A stretch of DNA of 64,000 nt, from assembly GCA_002405915.1 (NCBI GenBank), contig DHMS01000031.1, positions 1 to 64,000 on the forward strand. The letters run 5' to 3'. Origin of the DNA: Christensenella sp. UBA4636. Lineage in GTDB: Bacteria > Bacillota > Clostridia > Christensenellales > Borkfalkiaceae. A program made the translations under genes and the position numbers. Of this stretch, positions 57,789-64,000 are shown in pieces (the stretch's first letter is position 1; each line of letters opens with the position of its first letter). Below the pieces are notes generated by a model. It was not told where the DNA came from, did not search any database, and saw only the letters and a list, made by a program, of their open reading frames with translations.

Positions 57789-60700
57789 AAAAGAGCGTAT
57801 GGATTACGATAAGTAAAGCTTTCACGGCGGTTTTGACCGTGATAACCGCGTTTTTGTTCACGGGCAGCGCGATAGCGATGGAAAACACCGCGGCTATCTC
57901 GAACACGCTCGGCTCAAAAACGCAAATCGTCCTTAACAAGGACACGGGCGAAGAAGTAGACACTTCTTACTATAAAACAAAATTTTCTTCCGTTAAGGAA
58001 GTTATCGCAAACTCAGAAAAAGCGGGCGAAAACGTAGTTGCGGAAGGCAGCGTGCTTTTGCGCAACGAAAACAACGCTTTGCCTTTCGCTAAGGGCGACA
58101 CGATAAGCCTTTTCTCGGCTTCTTCCATCAACCTTGCAGTCGGCGGCGGTTCGAGCGCGACTTCGGCTTCTTCGCTTAACCTTAAAGAAACGCTTACCGA
58201 CCCGTCCGTAGGGCTTAGCATAAACGAGGACTTGTGGAAGTGGTACGACGATAACAAGGACACTTACGGCAGAAAGGCAAGCACCTCTATCGGCGCTGCG
58301 CCGACTATTTCCGACGCTAAGTGGACGGATATTCCCGAAGCTATTAAGACCAAAAAGGCTAAATCCGCGGTATTCGTTCTTGCTCGTTTAGGCAGTGAAA
58401 ACCTCGATATCCGCCCCAACGCGGAAGGCTTTTCGCAAACGGACGGCTCCGCGGGCGACCCAAACGACCTTAAAAACGGCAACTACCTTGAAATGACGGA
58501 CAGAGAACTTGACTTTTTACGCGCGTTGAAAGCCGAAAAGGACAAAGGCACGTTTGAAAGCGTAGTGCTTATTCTCAACATGGCAAACCAAGTCGAACTC
58601 GACTTTATCGACAAGGAAGAATACGGCATAGACGCGGCTGTCTGGTGCGGCACGCTCGGTTCGACCGGTGCAAAGGCGATAGCGAATATCCTTGTCGGCA
58701 GCGTAAACCCGAGCGGCAGGCTTGCCGACACTTTCTGGACGGAACACCGCTTCAACCCCGTTCACGCCAACTTCGGCAGATATAGTTATAGCGGGAACAC
58801 CATAAATTACGGCGGCACGCACGGTAACAACCCCGCGGGCGGCTCTCCGTCGCGTGCTACGATATACGACCACACCGGCGTATACTACGTAGTTTACCAA
58901 GAAGGCATTTACAACGGCTACCGCTACACCGAAACGCGTTACGAGGACAAGGTTTTAGGTACCGAAAACGTGGGCGAATACGACTATAATTCCGTCGTAA
59001 AATACCCGTTCGGCTTCGGTCTTTCGTACACTAACTTCGAATATTCCGATTATTCGGTAGCGTATAACGCCGAAACCGACTGCTACGACGTTACCGTAAA
59101 AGTTACCAACGTCGGAGCAAAAGCGGGCAAGGAAGTAGTCCAAGTATACTTACAAAAGCCGTACACCGATTACGACAAAGAACACGGCGTCGAAAAGGCG
59201 GCGGTAGAACTTGCGGGCTTTGCTAAAACCAAAACGCTCGGCAAGGGCGATAGCCAAACGTTGACAATTAGCGTCGAAAAGAAATATTTTGCTTCTTACG
59301 ATTCGTCTTGCGTAAACCCGCTCGACGAAACCAAGTTCGGCGCGTACATACTCGAAAAAGGCGATTATTATCTTTCCGTCGGCAAAAACTGCCATGACGC
59401 GCTCAATAACATTTTAGCGGCTAAGGGTAAATCGACCGAAAACGGGATGACCTACGACGGCGAAGCGGCTTTTGCGAAAAAGATTGACGACGTGACCGAT
59501 AACTTCGACGCAAAGACCTATTCCACCGACGATTCTGCTATAAAATCCGGTCTTAAAAAAGCGACGAGCGAAGACGACCAAGGCGCGATTATCTCCAACA
59601 AATTCGACGACGTGGACATCAACCGCTACGAAGGCAAAGGCGAAAATCACGTTGAATACACCACGAGAAAGAACTGGACCGGTACTACGTTTTTCGGGTT
59701 CGACGAGGACAACAACTTCACTAATCAAAACGTAAAGCTTAGCTGGACGGAAAAAATAGAGTACGACGTTTTTGAAATCGCCAAGGATATTCCCGCGGAC
59801 GACGTAAAATATCCGACTTACGGCTCGACCGAAACTTCCTACAACCTTATCGACTTGCGCGTCGACGCAGACGGCAACAAGATAGCTTACGACGACCCCA
59901 TGTGGGACGCCTTGTTAGACCAGATGACGTGGCAAGATTACGTCGAACTCCTCTCTTGCGGCGAACGTATGACGGCGGCGGTAGCTTCGATAGGCAAACC
60001 CGTCACGATAGACCATAACGGCGCGGTCGGCGTAAACCAAAAATACGGCGCGAACTCGGGCGCAAACCGCGGATATGCGTTAGCAAACAACGACCCCGAC
60101 GCGGGCAAAGTTCCGCCTGCATACCCCTGCAACGGGCTTGTCGCGGCGACTTACAATGTAGAGCTTATGGCGGAATACGGCGAAGCTTGGGGCGAGGACG
60201 CGCTTTGGGCGGGCTACGCCGGGCTTTACGGACCGGGCATAAACATGCACCGCGGCGCGTACGGCGGCAGAACGTTCGAATATTATTCGGAAGATTCCTA
60301 CCTTTCGGGCAAAATCTGCGCGCCTATCTGCAAAGGCATAGAGGAAAAAGGCGTTTACGTATACTTGAAGCACTGCTTCTTGAACGAACAGGAAACCAAC
60401 CGTCAAACGGTATGCACATGGGCTAACGAACAGACCGTGCGCGAATGTTATCTCCGTTCTTTCGAAATCGCCATAAAGGAAGGCGGCGCAAGCAACGTAA
60501 TGTTAGGTCTTAACATTATCGGCGCAAAATACACGGGCGTTCACGGCTTCTGCAACACCGTACTCCGCGACGAATTCGGCATGACGGGCTTCGTAGTTTC
60601 AGACTTCCAGGACACTGCCGCTTGGAGAAGAATGCCGCTCGCGCATATGAACGGCATGGATATCCCCGACAGAAACTACACGAGCTATAAGGATATTTAT

Positions 60701-63613
60701 TCGCCTTATCAAAAGAACCACGGCGCGGTCGCTTGGGCGATGAGAGAATCTGCGCACAGAATACTTTATACCGTCGTTCATTCCGCAACGATGAACGGCA
60801 TTTCCTCGAATACGGAAATCATAAAGATAACGCCTGACTGGATTAACCTTTTAGGGCTTTTAAAGAGCGTTATGCTCACGCTTACCATACTTTCCTGGGT
60901 GCTTCTCGTAACACTTTACGCTTTCCCGTTTATCTCCGACAAGGCAAAACTCGCTTACGCGCTTATCGCCGATAAGATTAAAGATGAAAACCGCGTTCAA
61001 AAGGTAAACGAAACGGTAAAAGCTTCCGTCGCGGCGGGCGAAAAGGCTGCGGCAAAACCGGGCAAATTCCCCGCGTATACCGCGCGGAAAGAGGACCTTT
61101 CGGCAATCATAACGCGCTCCGTCGCGCTTATCGCCGCGGTTATAGTGCTTATCACAAGCTTCGTCGGCTTTAACGGCGTAGTAATCAAAAACAACGCGCT
61201 CATCAAGCTCGAAGAAGAAAACAACGCGCAAAACGCCGTTCTCGACGAAACAAAGCTCGGCGAAGATGACGGCTTGAAAGCTTACCGTTTCGAAGCCGAA
61301 TCGGGCGACTACGTCGGCTGGCAAAAGTGGGGCGAAACGGAAGAAGAACGCGTAAAACTCACGGCGGAAGCCTTGTATCTCTTCTCGCCGGATTTCTCGG
61401 GCGGTATTGCGATGAGTCAGAATATGCGCGCCGCCACGGCGGGTACTAACGCCTTCACTTTCAAGTTCAATTCCGACAAGAAAGTTAAAGTCAATATGCG
61501 CGTCAACATAAACTGCGTCGATAACTGGATTACCGAACAAGGCGCGTTAGACAGCGTTTTCAACTTTAAAGTAAACGGCAAAAAGGTTAAGTCCAACGCG
61601 ATGACTCCGGCAAAAGCCGACTGCGTAAAAAAGAGCGACGGTAACAAAATTTACTACATGGGCAACGCGATAATGCAGCTTACGCTTATAGAAGGCGAAA
61701 ACGAGATTATCCTCGAAAACTGCGGCGGCGACCAATCTTTCAAGACTTTCGACTATATCGAAATCGTAACTTCGGCGGAAATTACGGGTTACGAGCCGAA
61801 ATACCTCGATACTTCTAACTTTAACGTAACAAAATACCCGACGTTAACGGACGAGGGCGAAATCGTCGGCTGGTACAAGCACACGCTCCCGAACCTCGAA
61901 GCGGGCGTAAGAGCGGGGCTTTACACTTACGAGGACACGGACGACGCTATCGCTTACAAGCTCGTGACCGACGGCAGAGAACTTTCGAAAGTAGAAAAGA
62001 ACGAAAGAACGCTCACAATAGACAGCGATTACGCGTTCTTTGCCCCCGACGAGGACGGCGTTATAGCTACTTCCAAAACCGTTATAGCAACGACAAAGGG
62101 CTTGCCGGACGCTATAATCCGCGCACCCAAGAACCGCCGCTTTACCGGCTGGGCGGAAGTAGGCAACCCGTCTAATTACTTCACGAAGGATACCTTCGTA
62201 ATGCCGGACAGAGATATCTCCGTTCAACCGTGCTTCGAATATATCAAGTACGCGGAAACTATTACCGACGAATTGCAGAAAGTAAGGCTTATCCCGAAAG
62301 CGGAAGATACTAACAACAACACGCCTATCCGCCAGGATAAGGTTAAAGAAGGCGCGTTCGGCAAGTCGGGCAACGGCGTTTCGCAGATTATGGTAGGTAA
62401 CGCCGCAATGTCTAACCCCGAGGGAACGGAACTTGCAACCGTTTATTCGTACAAAGGCGAAGTTAAAGCGGGCGATTACTTCATGACGATGAACGCGCTT
62501 GACTATATGACGGTCGGCGATATTAAGACGGTAGTCGTAGACATGATGAACTACGGCGACGAGGATATCTCGTTCGAATACTACCTTACGAGCGCGAGCG
62601 GCAATCCGAAAGCTCCCGCCAATCCGCACGCTTCCGTATCGCTTAAAGCGGGCGAGTACGCAAGATTTGTCTTGTACACCAACTTTTCCGGCAACAACAA
62701 CCTTATGGCGCACTACGAATTCAACACCGGTATGAAGAACGGAATGAAGCTCGGCGTTAACCAGTACGTCATCAAGGGCGAACACACCGAATACGAGGGC
62801 GAAACGTACGCCGTTACGCTCACGGGCGGCGGAACTTTTGCGGACGGGACTACTTCCGTAAGGCTCAAAGAGGGACAAAGCATACCCGCCGTCACCTTGA
62901 CGGGCGAAAACGCGGGCAAACTCCTTTACGGCTTTATCGTTGACGACGGCGCGGACAAAAAGCTTGTTTCTGCTTCCGAACTCACCGTCGGCGCTTCCGA
63001 CTTAGCTTTAACGCCCGTAGCTTACGACGGCGGCGAAGTAAAAGGCTTTATCGTGGAAACGGTTACGGGTACTAAGAGTTACGTTTCGGCTGCAAAGCTC
63101 ACCATAACTTCCGCAACCAAAAACATAACGCCCGTTTCTTACGTAACCGCGGGCAGCGGCAGAATTTACTGGACCGATTGCGCCGTGTATGCGCAAGTCG
63201 ACCCGAAAGCAACCGTAAGTAAGCTTGCCGGCGATCAATTCATGGCGGAAACTTCTTCCGTCGGTTCGATAATCTCGGTAAGCGGCTCGGCTAACGATTT
63301 GTTCCGCCTCGACAACGCGTTCAACGTCGGTAAGGACGCTACTTACGAGTACACGTTCAACTTCAAGAACGTCGGCACCGAAAAGTTAGAGTTTTCTTTC
63401 TGGCAAATCAACGCGGGCAGCTGGATTAAGGACGGAAGCTACACGACCAACGGCTTTGCGGGCGGCAAAGTAACGCTCGAAGCGGGCGAAGTAAAAACCG
63501 TAACCGTGACTTTCAGCGGTTTCCAAAACGGCAACTTGATTACGCTCTTCAAGCTCGAATCTGCGGTGAGCGGCGGAAAGCTGCTTGTTTCCGGCAGTAT
63601 CGTAGCTAAGTAG
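57785..63613 (+). CDS. Giant circularly permuted GH3 glycosidase with internal membrane hairpin
   Basis: 1942 residues against 700-900 for common GH3 enzymes. A hydrophobic N-terminal segment (8-30) is a signal or anchor. The GH3 C-terminal domain comes first (about 60-405: VLLRNENNALPFAKGDTISL, then YPFGFGLSYTNF), then an Fn3-like domain (to about 520), a linker, and only then the catalytic GH3 TIM barrel (about 695-1000: GPGINMHRG, GGRTFEYYSEDSYLSG, KHCFLNEQETNR, nucleophile Asp940 in VVSDFQD). Two membrane segments follow (about 1019-1047 and 1108-1134) around a basic loop, then a carbohydrate-binding-like domain (from about 1163, YRFEAESGDYVGW), a repeat resembling InlB B-repeats near 1430-1480 and beta-rich domains to the end. 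The permuted order is known in GH3; the mid-protein membrane hairpin is unusual. Confidence 0.85.
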   Translation: MKKSVWITISKAFTAVLTVITAFLFTGSAIAMENTAAISNTLGSKTQIVLNKDTGEEVDTSYYKTKFSSVKEVIANSEKAGENVVAEGSVLLRNENNALPFAKGDTISLFSASSINLAVGGGSSATSASSLNLKETLTDPSVGLSINEDLWKWYDDNKDTYGRKASTSIGAAPTISDAKWTDIPEAIKTKKAKSAVFVLARLGSENLDIRPNAEGFSQTDGSAGDPNDLKNGNYLEMTDRELDFLRALKAEKDKGTFESVVLILNMANQVELDFIDKEEYGIDAAVWCGTLGSTGAKAIANILVGSVNPSGRLADTFWTEHRFNPVHANFGRYSYSGNTINYGGTHGNNPAGGSPSRATIYDHTGVYYVVYQEGIYNGYRYTETRYEDKVLGTENVGEYDYNSVVKYPFGFGLSYTNFEYSDYSVAYNAETDCYDVTVKVTNVGAKAGKEVVQVYLQKPYTDYDKEHGVEKAAVELAGFAKTKTLGKGDSQTLTISVEKKYFASYDSSCVNPLDETKFGAYILEKGDYYLSVGKNCHDALNNILAAKGKSTENGMTYDGEAAFAKKIDDVTDNFDAKTYSTDDSAIKSGLKKATSEDDQGAIISNKFDDVDINRYEGKGENHVEYTTRKNWTGTTFFGFDEDNNFTNQNVKLSWTEKIEYDVFEIAKDIPADDVKYPTYGSTETSYNLIDLRVDADGNKIAYDDPMWDALLDQMTWQDYVELLSCGERMTAAVASIGKPVTIDHNGAVGVNQKYGANSGANRGYALANNDPDAGKVPPAYPCNGLVAATYNVELMAEYGEAWGEDALWAGYAGLYGPGINMHRGAYGGRTFEYYSEDSYLSGKICAPICKGIEEKGVYVYLKHCFLNEQETNRQTVCTWANEQTVRECYLRSFEIAIKEGGASNVMLGLNIIGAKYTGVHGFCNTVLRDEFGMTGFVVSDFQDTAAWRRMPLAHMNGMDIPDRNYTSYKDIYSPYQKNHGAVAWAMRESAHRILYTVVHSATMNGISSNTEIIKITPDWINLLGLLKSVMLTLTILSWVLLVTLYAFPFISDKAKLAYALIADKIKDENRVQKVNETVKASVAAGEKAAAKPGKFPAYTARKEDLSAIITRSVALIAAVIVLITSFVGFNGVVIKNNALIKLEEENNAQNAVLDETKLGEDDGLKAYRFEAESGDYVGWQKWGETEEERVKLTAEALYLFSPDFSGGIAMSQNMRAATAGTNAFTFKFNSDKKVKVNMRVNINCVDNWITEQGALDSVFNFKVNGKKVKSNAMTPAKADCVKKSDGNKIYYMGNAIMQLTLIEGENEIILENCGGDQSFKTFDYIEIVTSAEITGYEPKYLDTSNFNVTKYPTLTDEGEIVGWYKHTLPNLEAGVRAGLYTYEDTDDAIAYKLVTDGRELSKVEKNERTLTIDSDYAFFAPDEDGVIATSKTVIATTKGLPDAIIRAPKNRRFTGWAEVGNPSNYFTKDTFVMPDRDISVQPCFEYIKYAETITDELQKVRLIPKAEDTNNNTPIRQDKVKEGAFGKSGNGVSQIMVGNAAMSNPEGTELATVYSYKGEVKAGDYFMTMNALDYMTVGDIKTVVVDMMNYGDEDISFEYYLTSASGNPKAPANPHASVSLKAGEYARFVLYTNFSGNNNLMAHYEFNTGMKNGMKLGVNQYVIKGEHTEYEGETYAVTLTGGGTFADGTTSVRLKEGQSIPAVTLTGENAGKLLYGFIVDDGADKKLVSASELTVGASDLALTPVAYDGGEVKGFIVETVTGTKSYVSAAKLTITSATKNITPVSYVTAGSGRIYWTDCAVYAQVDPKATVSKLAGDQFMAETSSVGSIISVSGSANDLFRLDNAFNVGKDATYEYTFNFKNVGTEKLEFSFWQINAGSWIKDGSYTTNGFAGGKVTLEAGEVKTVTVTFSGFQNGNLITLFKLESAVSGGKLLVSGSIVAK

Positions 63614-63710
63614 TAACAAAAATCTTCCTTTTTGCGGGCGGCGGATACATTTCTTTCGTTCGCCCGCTGTAAAGGTCGATATAAAAAAATAGGGAGGTTT
63701 CATAGTAATT

Positions 63711-63875
63711 ATGGACGAAAAGGTAGTTTTAGGCAAAAAGGCTTTTTTGCCCGCGGAAGCGAACGTAATAACGTTCGCTAAAGATTCCGTCATCGCGACG
63801 AGCGGCAACGGTTTTGAAACGGGTGAAGAAGGCATCGTGATTTCGGGCGGAGAAAACAAGCCCCGGAATTGGTAA
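63711..63875 (+). CDS. 54-residue peptide of the DVI-TSG type
   Basis: 54 residues: MDEKVVLGKKAFLPAEANVI, then TFAKDSVIATSGNGFETGEE, then GIVISGGENKPRNW. GGGAGG lies 12 bases ahead. The pattern (hydrophobic strand, then a conserved SVIATSG, then a Gly/Glu-rich tail) resembles short Firmicute proteins of unknown function often found next to secreted proteins. It has no signal peptide. The next gene, 13 bases on, encodes a secreted protein. I do not know the function; a RiPP precursor or a co-factor of export are guesses. Confidence 0.6.
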   Translation: MDEKVVLGKKAFLPAEANVITFAKDSVIATSGNGFETGEEGIVISGGENKPRNW

Positions 63876-63888
63876 GGAGAAAACTGTT

Positions 63889-64000
63889 ATGAAAACGTTA
63901 TTTAAAGGTTTAAAATCAAAGCTCTTGTGCGCGTTGGCTTTATGCTTTGCGGCGTGCTTAACTCTCGGTTTGTCGTTTTCCGTTCCGGCTTTTGCGGGCG
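63889..64000 (+). CDS. Start of a secreted protein (partial)
   Basis: The first 37 residues are visible, starting MKTLFKGLKSKLLCALALCF: basic start, hydrophobic core, then a signal peptidase site after SVPAFA. The protein is exported; its function lies beyond the window. AAGGAGA lies 11 bases ahead of the ATG. It is probably cotranscribed with the 54-residue peptide. Confidence 0.85.
   Translation, partial: MKTLFKGLKSKLLCALALCFAACLTLGLSFSVPAFAG

Overview
The window looks like a piece of a low-to-mid GC Clostridia chromosome, most likely an uncultured gut Firmicute. The signs are strong GGAGG ribosome binding sites, sigma-A promoters of the TTGACA-17-TATAAT type, a zinc-type S14 with other cysteine-bearing ribosomal proteins, a PyrR leader, a flotillin/NfeD pair, a FakA/FakB pair, and a set of genes for degrading plant or host glycans. 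The taxonomic placement is inferred from gene content only.

Layout. 1-2.2 kb: the edge of a rubredoxin-like gene and a two-component system (minus strand). 2.2-7.6 kb: fatty acid kinase genes fakA and fakB, a 5'-nucleotidase, an ornithine-carbamoyltransferase homologue that has lost its catalytic motifs, and a lone ABC ATPase with a degenerate signature and H-loop. 7.8-9.3 kb: an AAA_14/DUF4143 ATPase preceded by a 33-bp-period repeat array. 9.4-14.4 kb: the GGGtGRT/Fe-S scaffold pair, tyrS, yigZ, recX and birA. 14.6-30.4 kb: the complete S10-spc-alpha ribosomal supercluster behind a promoter and a leader attenuator, from rpsJ to rplQ with secY, adk, map, infA, rpmJ and rpoA inside it. 30.4-37.3 kb: housekeeping and accessory genes, including tRNA-Arg(CCU), a phosphopantetheinyl transferase, a tyrosine-type phosphatase, the flotillin/NfeD pair and a flavoprotein. 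37.4-40.1 kb: a DUF6883 putative toxin followed by four tandem two-domain DUF4926-like putative immunity genes, one of them frameshifted. 40.2-45.2 kb: an M29 aminopeptidase, a second AAA_14/DUF4143 ATPase with its own 33-bp array, and pyrR plus a uracil permease behind a PyrR attenuator. 45.4-56.8 kb: a dispersed uronate-catabolism regulon (eda, kdgK, uxaC; a GH2 glycosidase; an AraC-type regulator; uxuA, uxuB), with a BspA-like lipoprotein inserted. 57.3-64 kb: a four-TM protein translationally coupled to a 1942-residue circularly permuted GH3 protein, then a 54-residue peptide gene and the start of a secreted protein.

The uronate genes form a coherent pathway: the GH2 enzyme releases a sugar, probably a uronate; UxaC, the SDR UxuB and UxuA convert glucuronate to 2-keto-3-deoxygluconate (KDG); KdgK and Eda finish to pyruvate and glyceraldehyde 3-phosphate. 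Three promoters of this set carry TTTTTGCAAT-like direct repeats exactly 22 bp apart, two of them at the same distance from the -10 box, so I propose that the local AraC-type protein controls all three.

The most interesting candidates for undescribed biology are: (1) the two ATPase-nuclease paralogues that each sit behind a private tandem array of exactly 33-bp period, with an orphan 40-bp array elsewhere; (2) the tandem immunity array; (3) the 22-bp direct-repeat uronate regulon and the roughly 290-nt inverted-repeat leader of its eda operon; (4) a dispersed short motif (TAATCGACTTATAGA) found in intergenic, often hairpin, positions; and (5) the GH3 protein with a membrane hairpin in its middle.
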